A stretch of DNA of 64,000 nucleotides from an uncultured Cellulophaga sp. (GCA_947492955.1 CANLOV010000008.1:124001-188000), one strand, 5' to 3'; shown: positions 25,978 to 35,737, numbered from the stretch's first letter. Notes: generated from the sequence alone by a model not told the origin. A program made the numbers and translations.

Positions 25978-27081
25978 ATGATTACAGGGAAGAAAGTTTT
26001 TTTAGTATTAATCGCAGCATTAATTGTTGTTGCTTGCACTAGTTCATCAACCGATGATGAGCCAAAAGTGAATAATGATAATTTTGACAGAACAGCTTTG
26101 TTAGTTAATGTAGCTGATAATATTGTAATACCTGCTTTTGAAGATTTAGGAGCTAAACTTTCAGAATTAAAGTCTAAAAAAGATGCGTTTGTAGCAACAC
26201 CTAATCAAACAAATTTAGAAGAACTTAGAGCATCATGGGTTAATGCATATACAGTTTGGCAATCTGTAGAAGTTTTTAATATAGGTAAAGCAGAAGAATT
26301 GCTATATGGCTTTCAAATGAATGTTTACCCAACAAATGTATCAGATATAGAAAATAATATTAGTACAGGAACTTATGATTTAACTGCTGTAAATAATAAT
26401 GATGCAGTTGGTTTCCCAGCAGTAGATTATATGTTATATGGTTTAGGAACAGACGATATGGCTATCATTAGTAAATATGCAGATGCAAAATATACTACCT
26501 ATTTGTCAGACCTTGTAAATCAAATGGAATCATTAACAGAAACAGTATTAGAAGATTGGAAAACATCTTACAGAACTACCTTTGTTAATTCTACAGCAAA
26601 TACAGCAACAAGTTCATTAAATAAGTTTGTAAACGATTTTATATTTTATTACGAAAAAGGATTACGAGCTAATAAATTTGGAATTCCGGCAGGTAATTTT
26701 TCAGCAAGTCCATTGCCAGAAAAAGTAGAAGCTTTTTATAATAACGATATATCAAAAGAGTTAGCTTTAGAATCATTAAATGCTGTTCAGGATTTGTTTA
26801 ATGGAAAAGCATACGCAACAAACGGAACAGGGAGTAGTTTTAATGCATATTTAGTAGCATTAGAAAGAAATGATTTGGCAGTTCTAATAAATTCTAAATT
26901 TGATGATGCTAGAGAAAAAATACAAGCATTAGATGCAAGTCTTAATAATCAGGTTACTGCTGATAATACTAAAATGACAAAAGCTTTTGATGCGCTTCAA
27001 CTAGCTGTTGTTTCTTTAAAAGTAGATATGCTACAGGCTTTTAATGTAAGTGTAGATTTTGTAGATGCAGACGGAGATTAA
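25978..27081 (+). CDS. Imelysin-family lipoprotein
   Basis: The product has 367 residues with a signal peptide and lipobox (IVVACTSSS). The mature region is made of two helical bundles typical of imelysin/ICMP (EfeO-like) proteins: RASWVNAYTVWQSVEVFNIG, then GFPAVDYMLYGLG. Family members bind iron or haem-related ligands at the cell surface. The HxxE metal-binding motif known from some members was not seen. It lies between DUF4856 and the HTTM gene and is followed by a terminator-like hairpin. Confidence 0.9.
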   Translation: MITGKKVFLVLIAALIVVACTSSSTDDEPKVNNDNFDRTALLVNVADNIVIPAFEDLGAKLSELKSKKDAFVATPNQTNLEELRASWVNAYTVWQSVEVFNIGKAEELLYGFQMNVYPTNVSDIENNISTGTYDLTAVNNNDAVGFPAVDYMLYGLGTDDMAIISKYADAKYTTYLSDLVNQMESLTETVLEDWKTSYRTTFVNSTANTATSSLNKFVNDFIFYYEKGLRANKFGIPAGNFSASPLPEKVEAFYNNDISKELALESLNAVQDLFNGKAYATNGTGSSFNAYLVALERNDLAVLINSKFDDAREKIQALDASLNNQVTADNTKMTKAFDALQLAVVSLKVDMLQAFNVSVDFVDADGD

Positions 27082-27101
27082 TACTCTAAAATAATGAATA
27101 T

Positions 27102-27137
27102 AAAAGGCTGTTTAACAAGGTTAAAACAGCCTTTTTT
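27102..27137 (+). terminator. Terminator or attenuator after the imelysin gene
   Basis: AAAAGGCTGTTT (27102-27113) pairs with AAACAGCCTTTT (27124-27135), with three inner pairs possible and a run of six T. It lies only six bases before the HTTM start, so part of the transcription probably reads through. Confidence 0.75.
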
Positions 27138-27142
27138 GTAAT

Positions 27143-28507
27143 ATGATACTGAATATAAAAACATATTTAAACAAAACAACACCTTCAGCACCATTAGCAG
27201 TATTTAGAATAGGCTTTGGTATTATGATGTGTTTTAGTATTCTTCGTTTTTGGTATCATGGTTGGATAGATAAACTTTATATACAACCAAAATTTCATTT
27301 TTCTTATTATGGTTTTGAGTTTATAAAACCATTAGGAGCCTACACTTATATCCTTTTTATAATTTGTGCATTAGCTGCTTTGTGTATAGCCGCGGGTTAT
27401 AAATACAGGATAGCTATTATAGCATTTTTCTTAAGTTTTACTTATATAGAATTAATGGATAAAACCACGTATTTAAACCATTATTATTTTATTAGTATAC
27501 TAAGTTTTTTAATGCTTTTTTTACCTGCAAACGCATGTTTTTCGGTAGATAATATGCTTCGTAAAAAAAGCTATAAGCATATTCCCAAATGGACAACAGA
27601 TAGTATTAAGCTTCTTTTAGGTATTGTATATTTTTATGCAGGTTTGGCAAAGTTAAATAGCGATTGGTTATTTAAAGCAATGCCTTTAAAAATATGGTTG
27701 CCTTCTAAATACGATTTACCGTTTATAGGTGAGAATTTAATGCAGCAAAATTGGTTTCATTATGCTATGAGTTGGAGTGGAGCTTTGTATGATTTAAGTG
27801 TTCCATTTTTATTATTGTACAAAAAAACACGTTGGCTAGCTTTTGTTTTGGTAGTTGTTTTTCATGTGTTTACAAGGGTTCTATTTCCTATAGGAATGTT
27901 TCCGTTTATTATGATAATGTCTACATTACTATTTTTCGATTCAGGTTTTCATTACAAAATTATTAATGCTATAAAAAAATTGTTACCCTTTAAAGTATCT
28001 CCAGCATCAGTTTTAAAATTAGAATATTATAATTTTCAATTTAGGAAACCCATTTTACTTGTAGTTAGTTTGTTTTTATGCGTTCAATTGCTTTTTCCTT
28101 TTCGTTATTTATGTTATCCAGGAGAGTTGTTTTGGACAGAGGAAGGCTATCGTTTTTCATGGCGTGTTATGCTTATGGAAAAAATGGGCATAAGTACTTT
28201 TAAAATTGTAAACTCGGAAACAGGGGCTTTTTTCTATGTAGATAATAAGGATTTTTTAACACCTTTTCAGGAAAAGCAAATGAGCTCTCAGCCCGATTTT
28301 ATTTTAGAATATGCACATTTTTTAGGAGATCACTTTACAGCAAACGGGCATAAAAATGTACAGGTTTTTGTAGAGAGTTATGTAGCATTAAATGGCAGAT
28401 TAAGCGAGCCATTTATAGATAAAAACGTAGATTTGTACCAAGAAAAAGAATCATTTAAAACCAAAAATTGGATTTTACCATTTACAGATGAAATTAAAGG
28501 ACTTTAA
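27143..28507 (+). CDS. HTTM-domain membrane protein (gamma-carboxylase related)
   Basis: The product has 454 residues. Residues about 1-285 hold several membrane helices of the horizontally transferred transmembrane (HTTM) domain related to vitamin K-dependent gamma-carboxylase: APLAVFRIGFGIMMCFSILR, NHYYFISILSFLMLFLPANA and FYAGLAKLNSDWL. A soluble C-terminal domain (about 340-454) with QEKQMSSQPDFILEYAHFLG follows, as in bacterial homologues. Bacterial function is not established. Its end overlaps the TonB receptor start by 20 bases, so the two are tightly coupled, which links it to uptake of the receptor's ligand. Confidence 0.88.
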   Translation: MILNIKTYLNKTTPSAPLAVFRIGFGIMMCFSILRFWYHGWIDKLYIQPKFHFSYYGFEFIKPLGAYTYILFIICALAALCIAAGYKYRIAIIAFFLSFTYIELMDKTTYLNHYYFISILSFLMLFLPANACFSVDNMLRKKSYKHIPKWTTDSIKLLLGIVYFYAGLAKLNSDWLFKAMPLKIWLPSKYDLPFIGENLMQQNWFHYAMSWSGALYDLSVPFLLLYKKTRWLAFVLVVVFHVFTRVLFPIGMFPFIMIMSTLLFFDSGFHYKIINAIKKLLPFKVSPASVLKLEYYNFQFRKPILLVVSLFLCVQLLFPFRYLCYPGELFWTEEGYRFSWRVMLMEKMGISTFKIVNSETGAFFYVDNKDFLTPFQEKQMSSQPDFILEYAHFLGDHFTANGHKNVQVFVESYVALNGRLSEPFIDKNVDLYQEKESFKTKNWILPFTDEIKGL

Positions 28508-30911
28508 ACTTATAGTAGCACTAATTTTTAGTGTTTCTGTATTTGCACAAAAAAATATTTCTGGTACAGTTACTTTTTCAAAAGATAAGCAGCCTATTAA
28601 TAATGTAAAAATTTACGATAAAGCTTCTGGGTTATTAACAACTACAGATGCTTCTGGATTTTTTCAGTTTGAAACCTCAAAACAAACCATAACATTGGTA
28701 TTCTTTTCTTATGAATATAATGTAGAGGAAATAACAGTAGATACAAATGATACTTCAGAATTAAAGGTTGAGTTACAAGATTTAACACTGAATTTATCAG
28801 AAGTAGAAGTAACAGCAAGGAAGAAACGAGTATTTGAATTACAACGATTAGATGATGTAGAGGGCACAGCTATTTATGCGGGTAAAAAAACAGAAGTTGT
28901 TTTAGTAGAGCAATCATTAGCTAATTTAGCTTCTAACAATGCACGTCAAATATTTAGTCAGGTAGCAGGTTTAAATATTTATCAGAACGATGATGCAGGT
29001 TTGCAATTAAATATAGGAGGACGTGGTTTAGACCCCAATAGAACAGCCAATTTTAATACAAGACAAAATGGGTACGATATTAGTGCCGATGTTTTGGGAT
29101 ATCCAGAAAGTTATTATACACCAGCATCAGAAGGTTTAGAACAAATTCAAGTTATTCGCGGCGCTGCTTCATTACAATATGGGACGCAGTTTGGAGGTTT
29201 AATTAATTTTAAAATGAAGTCGCCAAATGCAAATAAACCTTTAGAACTTGTAACAAGAAATACACTAGGTAGTTTTGGCTTGTTTACCAATTTTACAAGC
29301 TTAAGCGGAACAAAAAATAAATGGAGTTACTATACGTATTTTAATTACAAAAAAGGAGATGGTTTTAGACCAAATTCGGAGTTTGAGTCTAAAAATGCTT
29401 ATGTACATTTAGGATATAAATTTTCTGATAAAACAAAGTTAACAGGAGAAGTAACGTATTTAAAATATTTAGCAAAACAAGCTGGTGGTTTAACGGATAC
29501 AATGTTTAATGAAAATCCATTACAAAGTAATAGAGCACGTAATTGGTTCGAGGTAGATTGGTTGCTATATAATTTAAAATTGGAGCATGAATTTTCTGAA
29601 AAGACAAATTTTTCTCTTAGTTTTTTTGGTTTAGATGCATCTAGAAATGCTTTGGGCTTTAGAACAAATAGAGTAAATCAGTCTGACCCGGGAGAAGAGC
29701 GTGATTTGATAAAGGGTGATTTTAAAAATTTTGGATTTGAATCTCGTTTGTTAACTAAGTATAAGATTTTAAAGAAAGATGCAACTTTCTTGGTAGGAAC
29801 TAAATTTTACAAAGCAAATAATTTTCAGGTACAAGGCCCTGGAAGTAACGGTAGTGATGCAAATTTTAATTTGGCAAGTAATGAATTTCCAAATTACCCA
29901 AATCAATCTCAGTTCGATTTACCAAATTTAAATATGTCCTTATTTGGAGAGAATATTTTTTATGTTTCTGATAAATTTTCTGTGACTCCTGGTTTTCGTT
30001 TTGAATATATTAAAACAGAAAGTGAAGGCTTTTTTAGGCGTATAAATACAGATGCAGCAGGAAATGTAATACTTAATGAAATAACAGAAGATAATCAGAG
30101 TTTTGATCGTTCATTTCTATTATTGGGTATAGGTTTAAGCTATAAACCTAATGTAATGTTTGAAGCTTATGGTAATATTTCTCAGAATTATCGTTCCGTA
30201 ACGTTTTCAGATATTAATATTACAAATCCAGCATTTTCAATAAACCCTAATATTACAGATGAAGATGGTGTTACAGCAGATTTAGGAATAAGAGGAAATA
30301 TAAAAAATATACTTTCATATGATTTAGGAGTATTTGGTTTGTTTTATAATAATAGAATTGGCTTTGTGCAAAAAGGATTATCAGATGGGCGTGTTACTAG
30401 TGAACGTGGTAATATAGGAGATGCTGTTATGTATGGTGTAGAATCTTTATTTGATTTTAATCTGAAAAGAATATTGAACTTAAATGATAATGTAAAGCTT
30501 AATTATTTTATTAATACATCACTTATAAATTCAGAATACACTGCATCGGAACAATCAGGAGTTAAGGGAAATAATGTAGAGTTTGTGCCCAATTTGAATT
30601 TAAAAACAGGACTTCAAGGAGGTTATAAAAACGTATTGGCTAATATTCAATATAGTTATTTAGGAAATCAATTTACAGATGCTACCAATTCTAAAGAGGC
30701 TACTTTAAGTGGTGTGGTTGGCGAAATTCCTGCATACGATATATTAGATTTATCTTTATCTTACAGCTATAAACAATTTAAATTAGAAGTAGGGGTAAAT
30801 AATGTTCTAGATAATAGCTATTTTACCAGAAGAGCAACAGGTTATCCTGGTCCAGGAATAATACCTTCAGCTCCAAGAAATTGGTATACAACACTACAAT
30901 TTAAATTTTAA
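28488..30911 (+). CDS. TonB-dependent outer-membrane receptor
   Basis: The product has 807 residues. A signal peptide (1-20, ending VFAQ) is followed by a carboxypeptidase-like beta-sandwich (about 22-105), a plug domain (about 125-245; SQVAGLNIYQNDDAGLQLNI then GGRGLDPNR) and a 22-strand-type barrel ending in the aromatic TTLQFKF. It resembles FecA-like Fe(3+)-dicitrate receptors. Neighbours (imelysin, DUF4856, haem-binding protein) support iron, siderophore or haem uptake. The start lies inside the HTTM gene. The exact ligand cannot be read from the sequence. Confidence 0.92.
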   Translation: MKLKDFKLIVALIFSVSVFAQKNISGTVTFSKDKQPINNVKIYDKASGLLTTTDASGFFQFETSKQTITLVFFSYEYNVEEITVDTNDTSELKVELQDLTLNLSEVEVTARKKRVFELQRLDDVEGTAIYAGKKTEVVLVEQSLANLASNNARQIFSQVAGLNIYQNDDAGLQLNIGGRGLDPNRTANFNTRQNGYDISADVLGYPESYYTPASEGLEQIQVIRGAASLQYGTQFGGLINFKMKSPNANKPLELVTRNTLGSFGLFTNFTSLSGTKNKWSYYTYFNYKKGDGFRPNSEFESKNAYVHLGYKFSDKTKLTGEVTYLKYLAKQAGGLTDTMFNENPLQSNRARNWFEVDWLLYNLKLEHEFSEKTNFSLSFFGLDASRNALGFRTNRVNQSDPGEERDLIKGDFKNFGFESRLLTKYKILKKDATFLVGTKFYKANNFQVQGPGSNGSDANFNLASNEFPNYPNQSQFDLPNLNMSLFGENIFYVSDKFSVTPGFRFEYIKTESEGFFRRINTDAAGNVILNEITEDNQSFDRSFLLLGIGLSYKPNVMFEAYGNISQNYRSVTFSDINITNPAFSINPNITDEDGVTADLGIRGNIKNILSYDLGVFGLFYNNRIGFVQKGLSDGRVTSERGNIGDAVMYGVESLFDFNLKRILNLNDNVKLNYFINTSLINSEYTASEQSGVKGNNVEFVPNLNLKTGLQGGYKNVLANIQYSYLGNQFTDATNSKEATLSGVVGEIPAYDILDLSLSYSYKQFKLEVGVNNVLDNSYFTRRATGYPGPGIIPSAPRNWYTTLQFKF

Positions 30912-30932
30912 TTTTATTTAAAAAACATAAGC

Positions 30933-31391
30933 ATGAAAAGAATTATTAAAACAATCTTAATACTATTATTATTAGTTTTAGTTGTAATGCAATTTTTTAG
31001 ACCAGAAAAAAATGCCGCTGAATTTAGAGAGGTAACTGCATTTGAAAATGAAACAAAACCGTCTAAAGAAATAGTTACGCTATTACAAAATAATTGTTAC
31101 GATTGCCATAGTAATAAAACAGAATATCCTTGGTATGCAGAAATTGCTCCAGTTTCTTTTTGGTTGGCTGATCATATAGAAGAAGGAAATGAGCATTTTA
31201 ATCTTTCTTCATGGGATACGTACGATGCTAAGAAAAAAGACCACAAATTAGATGAGTTAATAGAAGAAGTAGAAGAAGGAAAAATGCCTTTAGATGAGTA
31301 TACATGGACACATGGTTCTATGACAAATGAAGAGAAAGAAGCATTAATTGCTTGGGCAAAACAAGCTCGTTTAAATTATAATGTAAAATAA
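30933..31391 (+). CDS. Haem-binding domain protein (CxxCH)
   Basis: The product has 152 residues: an N-terminal membrane anchor (about residues 5-21) and a periplasmic Haem_bd domain. The haem-attachment motif is NNCYDCHSNKT, followed by YPWYAEIAPVSFWLADHIEE and FNLSSW, all signatures of that family. It may carry covalently bound haem c in an electron-transfer or iron-reduction step for the uptake locus. It is the last gene, 21 bases after the receptor stop. Confidence 0.9.
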   Translation: MKRIIKTILILLLLVLVVMQFFRPEKNAAEFREVTAFENETKPSKEIVTLLQNNCYDCHSNKTEYPWYAEIAPVSFWLADHIEEGNEHFNLSSWDTYDAKKKDHKLDELIEEVEEGKMPLDEYTWTHGSMTNEEKEALIAWAKQARLNYNVK

Positions 31392-31461
31392 AAGTGCATA
31401 GTTTATACAAGACACAGAAAAAGAGCTTGTATTAAATTCTTAAGGCTACAGTAAAAATCAC

Positions 31462-31469
31462 TATATTTG
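31462..31469 (+). promoter_or_regulatory. -7 box (TATATTTG) of guaB
   Basis: It fits TAnnTTTG exactly, 23 bases before the guaB ATG. A well-spaced TTTG upstream was not found. Confidence 0.55.
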
Positions 31470-31492
31470 CACGCAATTAATACTTAATTGCC

Positions 31493-32965
31493 ATGCAAGC
31501 ACACCTTAATAAAATTGTTGGAGAAGGTCTTACTTATGATGACGTACTCCTAGTTCCAGCCTTTTCAGAAGTACTTCCAAGAGAAGTAAATATTCAAGCT
31601 AAATTTACGCGTAATATTACCATTAATGTTCCTATTGTATCTGCAGCTATGGATACGGTTACGGAATCTAAAATGGCAATAGCAATGGCTCAAGAAGGAG
31701 GTATTGGGGTGTTGCATAAAAACATGACCATAGAGCAGCAAGCCATGAAAGTACGTAAAGTAAAACGTGCAGAAAGTGGTATGATTCTAGATCCTGTTAC
31801 TTTACCATTAAATTCTTTAGTTGGTGATGCTAAGGCAAATATGAAAGAGCATAGTATTGGTGGAATTCCTATTGTTGATGATGCGGGGAAATTAATAGGA
31901 ATTGTAACTAATAGAGATTTACGTTTCGAAAAAAATAATGAGAGACCTATTTCTGAAGTAATGACTTCTGAAAACCTAGTAACTGTGGCCGAGGGTACTT
32001 CTTTAGAGCAAGCAGAAGCTATATTGCAGGTAAATAAAATAGAGAAACTTCCAGTAGTAAATAAAGACAATAAATTAGTTGGTTTAATTACTTTTAGAGA
32101 TATTACAAAGCTTACACAAAAGCCAATAGCCAATAAGGATAAATTTGGAAGATTAAGAGTAGCAGCAGCGTTGGGTGTAACAGGAGATGCAGTAGATAGA
32201 GCAGAAGCCTTAGTAAATGCAGGTGTAGATGCTGTAGTTATAGATACAGCTCATGGACATACAAGAGGAGTTGTTTCTGTTTTAAAAGAAGTAAAGAAAA
32301 AATTTCCTGAGTTAGATGTTATTGTGGGTAATATAGCAACAGGTGAAGCTGCTAAATATTTAGTAGAAGCTGGTGCAGATGCTGTAAAAGTAGGGATCGG
32401 ACCAGGTTCTATATGTACTACCAGAGTAGTAGCAGGTGTAGGTTTTCCACAGTTTTCTGCAGTATTAGAAGTTGCAGCAGCTATAAAAGGAACAGGAGTA
32501 CCAGTTATTGCAGATGGAGGTATACGTTATACAGGTGATATTCCTAAAGCTATAGCAGCAGGTGCAGATACAGTGATGTTGGGTTCTTTATTAGCAGGTA
32601 CAAAAGAATCTCCAGGAGAAACAATTATATACGAAGGAAGAAAGTTTAAATCGTATCGTGGAATGGGTTCTGTAGAGGCGATGAAACAGGGTTCTAAGGA
32701 TCGTTACTTCCAAGATGTAGAAGATGATATTAAAAAATTAGTACCAGAAGGTATTGTTGGTCGTGTACCTTATAAAGGAGAATTGTTCGAGAGTATTCAC
32801 CAATTTGTAGGTGGTTTAAGAGCAGGTATGGGTTATTGTGGAGCAAAAGATATAGCAACCTTAAAAGAAACGGGGCGTTTTGTAAAAATAACGGCAAGTG
32901 GAATTAACGAGAGTCATCCACACGATGTAACAATTACAAAAGAATCTCCTAACTACAGCAGGTAA
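31493..32965 (+). CDS. guaB: IMP dehydrogenase
   Basis: The product has 490 residues, the usual length. It oxidises IMP to XMP with NAD, the first committed step to GMP. The TIM barrel is interrupted by two CBS domains (about residues 95-205). The catalytic loop [17 protein letters not shown] has the nucleophilic cysteine near residue 308; the flap has [18 protein letters not shown] is the conserved N-terminus. It is followed within 5 bases by a lipoprotein gene. Confidence 0.96.
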   Translation: MQAHLNKIVGEGLTYDDVLLVPAFSEVLPREVNIQAKFTRNITINVPIVSAAMDTVTESKMAIAMAQEGGIGVLHKNMTIEQQAMKVRKVKRAESGMILDPVTLPLNSLVGDAKANMKEHSIGGIPIVDDAGKLIGIVTNRDLRFEKNNERPISEVMTSENLVTVAEGTSLEQAEAILQVNKIEKLPVVNKDNKLVGLITFRDITKLTQKPIANKDKFGRLRVAAALGVTGDAVDRAEALVNAGVDAVVIDTAHGHTRGVVSVLKEVKKKFPELDVIVGNIATGEAAKYLVEAGADAVKVGIGPGSICTTRVVAGVGFPQFSAVLEVAAAIKGTGVPVIADGGIRYTGDIPKAIAAGADTVMLGSLLAGTKESPGETIIYEGRKFKSYRGMGSVEAMKQGSKDRYFQDVEDDIKKLVPEGIVGRVPYKGELFESIHQFVGGLRAGMGYCGAKDIATLKETGRFVKITASGINESHPHDVTITKESPNYSR

Positions 32966-32969
32966 TTAA

Positions 32970-33587
32970 ATGAAAAATATTTTTAGCCTTATGGCTTTCT
33001 TGTGTTTATTTACTTCTTGTGTGGTAGTGAGTAAAGTGAACCCTAAGGCTAAAAATATAAATCATATTTATTTTTTTCAAGAAGGAATATCTTATGCTGT
33101 AAAAGAAGATATAGCAACGCTAAGTTTAAAACCTTTAGATTTTTCAATTCAGTATTTTAATAAACCAGTTTATAAAAAAGAGGGGAATTATAATATTACT
33201 AGAATTGTTTCGGTACCCAATAAAGCTGAATTAGATAAATTACATGTTGGTTTAAAAACAGAAACTGTAAAGAATTTAGAATCGGGTAGTGGTTTGGCAG
33301 TATCCACAAAGTATGGTTATAATGGAGATTTGTTTATAAATGATTATGGGCATCATATATTGTATTATGATAATGAAGAAGAAAGAACTGTTGATAAAAT
33401 AGGAGTTAAATCCGATTTTTCATTATTTGAATTTAAAGTAGCTCAGATTTTTAAAGAGCCTAATTTTATTCCAGTAAAAGACACAGGCTTAGCAAAGTTG
33501 TATTTTGCTATTTTTAGGGATTATAACAATGATAAAATTATAGATAAGGGAGAGCTAAAAAAAATAATTATAACATTAGAAAAATAA
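32970..33587 (+). CDS. Lipoprotein with an EF-hand-like calcium loop
   Basis: The product has 205 residues and an unknown family. The signal peptide ends in a lipobox (LCLFTSCVVV), so it is probably a lipoprotein. Near the C-terminus DYNNDKIIDKGE fits the EF-hand or dockerin loop (D at 1, N at 3, D at 5, D at 9, E at 12), suggesting calcium binding. It follows guaB by four bases on the same strand and may share its transcript, with no evident functional link. It ends 7 bases from a convergent thioredoxin gene. Confidence 0.7.
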   Translation: MKNIFSLMAFLCLFTSCVVVSKVNPKAKNINHIYFFQEGISYAVKEDIATLSLKPLDFSIQYFNKPVYKKEGNYNITRIVSVPNKAELDKLHVGLKTETVKNLESGSGLAVSTKYGYNGDLFINDYGHHILYYDNEEERTVDKIGVKSDFSLFEFKVAQIFKEPNFIPVKDTGLAKLYFAIFRDYNNDKIIDKGELKKIIITLEK

Positions 33588-33593
33588 GTTTAA

Positions 33594-34127
33594 TTATTTG
33601 CTTTTAGCAGCGTACGTTTTCCAGTCTTTTTTCTTGTGTATATTGTCTCCAAAGTATTTTGCAATTTGTAAAAAAGCAACTGGTTTTTGATATCCAGGTA
33701 CTGGAGATAACATGTTTAATTCTTCATCTAAAAATACAGTGGTAGGATAACTCATTTTTCCATTCATTAAAGCGGCTGCAAATTCATGGTATCCTTTTCT
33801 GCCAGAAGGAACGAATTTAAATGTTTTTCCTTTGTATTCTATAGGCTCAGCACCTTCTCCATCTAATTTTACCATATAATAATGTTCAGACATATATTTA
33901 GCTACTTCTGCATTTTGGAAAGTATCTTTGTCCATCTTTTTGCACCAACCACACCAATCAGTATATATATCAATAAAAATTTTCTTTGGGCTAGCATCAG
34001 TTTTAGCTAATTCTGATGCTTCTTTAAAAGAAATCCATTCTACTTCTTGCGCACTTGTATGTAAGCTAAAAAGCACGATGGATAATAGTAAAGTATATTT
34101 TATGAAGCTGTTGTTTATTTTTTTCAT
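33594..34127 (-). CDS. Secreted thioredoxin-like protein (CGWC)
   Basis: The product has 177 residues. A signal peptide (about 1-26, ending TSAQ) is followed by a thioredoxin fold with active site TDWCGWCKKMD, as in the DsbD-gamma/DUF255-like periplasmic thioredoxins. SYPTTVFLDEE carries the cis-proline. It is probably a periplasmic disulfide reductase. It is a single gene convergent with the EF-hand lipoprotein. Confidence 0.88.
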   Translation of the reverse strand: MKKINNSFIKYTLLLSIVLFSLHTSAQEVEWISFKEASELAKTDASPKKIFIDIYTDWCGWCKKMDKDTFQNAEVAKYMSEHYYMVKLDGEGAEPIEYKGKTFKFVPSGRKGYHEFAAALMNGKMSYPTTVFLDEELNMLSPVPGYQKPVAFLQIAKYFGDNIHKKKDWKTYAAKSK

Positions 34128-34227
34128 GGTGAATATTTATAATAATAGTCTAATAACTATATAAAAACTAACGTATTGAGTGTAAAATTATTTTCAATGT
34201 TAAAGTAGAAAAAAAATAGGTATTAAA

Positions 34228-34250
34228 AAACCCACTCATTAGAGTGGGTT
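34228..34250 (-). terminator. Terminator after lysA
   Basis: Minus-strand stem AAACCCACTC / GAGTGGGTTT around a 4-base loop, followed by a T run on the minus strand. It lies 12 bases past the lysA stop. Confidence 0.8.
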
Positions 34251-34262
34251 TGTATTTTAAAT

Positions 34263-35507
34263 TTATTTAGCTATTGCTTTTTCTTTTTTAGGAGCAGCAA
34301 ACAAATCTTTTACATCTACTTGGTTTTTAATGATGTCGTCAAAAGTTTCGCGTTCTCTTATTAAAATGGCTTTTCCTTTATGCCATAATACTTCAGCTGG
34401 TCTAAATCTAGAATTATAGTTGCTAGCCATTGTATAGCAGTAGGCTCCAGCATTTTTAAAGCATAGAATATCTCCTTCGCTTATTTCAGTGATGTTTTTA
34501 TTGCTAGCAAAAGTATCTGTTTCACAAATATATCCTACAACAGAATAATAACGTTCTCTACCTTCTGGATTTGAGATGTTAGATATTTGATGCGTAGATC
34601 CATAAAGCATTGGACGTATTAAATGGTTAAAACCAGAATCAATACTAGCAAATACAGTAGAAGTAGTTTGCTTAACCACATTTACTTTTGCTAAAAAAGA
34701 GCCAGCTTCACTCACTAAAAATTTACCAGGCTCAAAAGCTAGGGTTAAATCTTTACCATATTCTTTACAGAAAGCATTAAATTTACTAGTTAGTTTTTCT
34801 CCTAACTCTTCAATATTTGTTTCTATATCTCCTTCTTTGTATGGAACTTTAAATCCGCTACCAAAATCTATAAAATCTAAGTTTGGAAAGTTTTTAGCAG
34901 TTTCAAAAAGAATTTCAGAGGCATATAAGAAAACATCAATATCTAAAATATCACTACCAGTATGCATATGAATACCGTTAATGTTCATTTTAGTAACATC
35001 AACAATACGTAATAAATGTGGTATTTGATGAATGCTAATACCAAATTTAGAATCTATATGTCCAACAGAAATATTAGCATTACCACCAGCCATTACATGT
35101 GGGTTTATTCTAATACAAACAGGAACACTAGGGTGTTTGCTACCAAATTGCTCTAATATAGAAAGGTTATCTATATTTATTTGTACGCCTAAAGCAGAAG
35201 CTTCTTCTATTTCTTCTAAAGAAACTCCATTAGGAGTAAAAATAATATCCTCTGGTTTAAAACCAGCTAATAATCCTAATTGCACTTCTTGTATAGATAC
35301 TGTATCTAACCCGCTACCTAAACTATTAAATAGTCTTAATATAGAGATATTAGATAAAGCCTTAGTGGCATAGTTTAATTTTAAGTTGTTAACTCCTTTA
35401 AAGGCATTTGTAAGCCTATTAAATTGAGAAACTATTTTTTCCGAATCGTAAACATATACGGGGTCTCCGTATGTTTTCGCTATCTGTAATAAATCGGAAT
35501 TCTTCAT
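34263..35507 (-). CDS. lysA: Diaminopimelate decarboxylase
   Basis: The ATG at 35507 gives 414 residues. A longer frame reaches TTG at 35528, but that TTG belongs to a promoter box. LysA is a PLP enzyme of fold type III that makes L-lysine from meso-diaminopimelate. The PLP lysine is in LNYATKALSN, and phosphate and substrate motifs are DFGSGFKVPY, FEPGKFLVSEAG and CFKNAGAYCYTMASNYN. The C-terminus is slightly extended with a Lys-rich tail (FAAPKKEKAIAK). Monocistronic. Confidence 0.94.
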   Translation of the reverse strand: MKNSDLLQIAKTYGDPVYVYDSEKIVSQFNRLTNAFKGVNNLKLNYATKALSNISILRLFNSLGSGLDTVSIQEVQLGLLAGFKPEDIIFTPNGVSLEEIEEASALGVQINIDNLSILEQFGSKHPSVPVCIRINPHVMAGGNANISVGHIDSKFGISIHQIPHLLRIVDVTKMNINGIHMHTGSDILDIDVFLYASEILFETAKNFPNLDFIDFGSGFKVPYKEGDIETNIEELGEKLTSKFNAFCKEYGKDLTLAFEPGKFLVSEAGSFLAKVNVVKQTTSTVFASIDSGFNHLIRPMLYGSTHQISNISNPEGRERYYSVVGYICETDTFASNKNITEISEGDILCFKNAGAYCYTMASNYNSRFRPAEVLWHKGKAILIRERETFDDIIKNQVDVKDLFAAPKKEKAIAK

Positions 35508-35525
35508 AATAACAATAATTTTACG

Positions 35526-35533
35526 CAAAGCTA
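35526..35533 (-). promoter_or_regulatory. -7 box (TAGCTTTG) of lysA
   Basis: On the minus strand TAGCTTTG fits TAnnTTTG, 18 bases before the lysA ATG. Confidence 0.55.
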
Positions 35534-35583
35534 ACCTTCTTAATAATTATGAGCAAGAAAAAAAATGTACGATATATAAAATG

Positions 35584-35615
35584 AAACAAAATGTTGTATT
35601 TGTAACATTTTGTTT
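35584..35615. promoter_or_regulatory. Perfect 12-bp inverted repeat between lysA and sucC
   Basis: AAACAAAATGTT (35584-35595) and AACATTTTGTTT (35604-35615) with an 8-base spacer. It lies 50 bases upstream of the lysA promoter box and about 115 bases upstream of the sucC box. It could be an operator; no T run follows it. Confidence 0.45.
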
Positions 35616-35729
35616 ACGTATTAATACTGGTTTATACTTAAAAATGGACAAAGAAAGTGTATTTTGTTAGTTTTAGTATTTAATATTTATAAGCTATTAT
35701 TTTCATTAGGGTAAGTGGCTTTGGTTTAT

Positions 35730-35737
35730 TATTTTTG
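35730..35737 (+). promoter_or_regulatory. -7 box (TATTTTTG) of sucC
   Basis: It fits TAnnTTTG, 32 bases before the sucC ATG. Confidence 0.45.
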
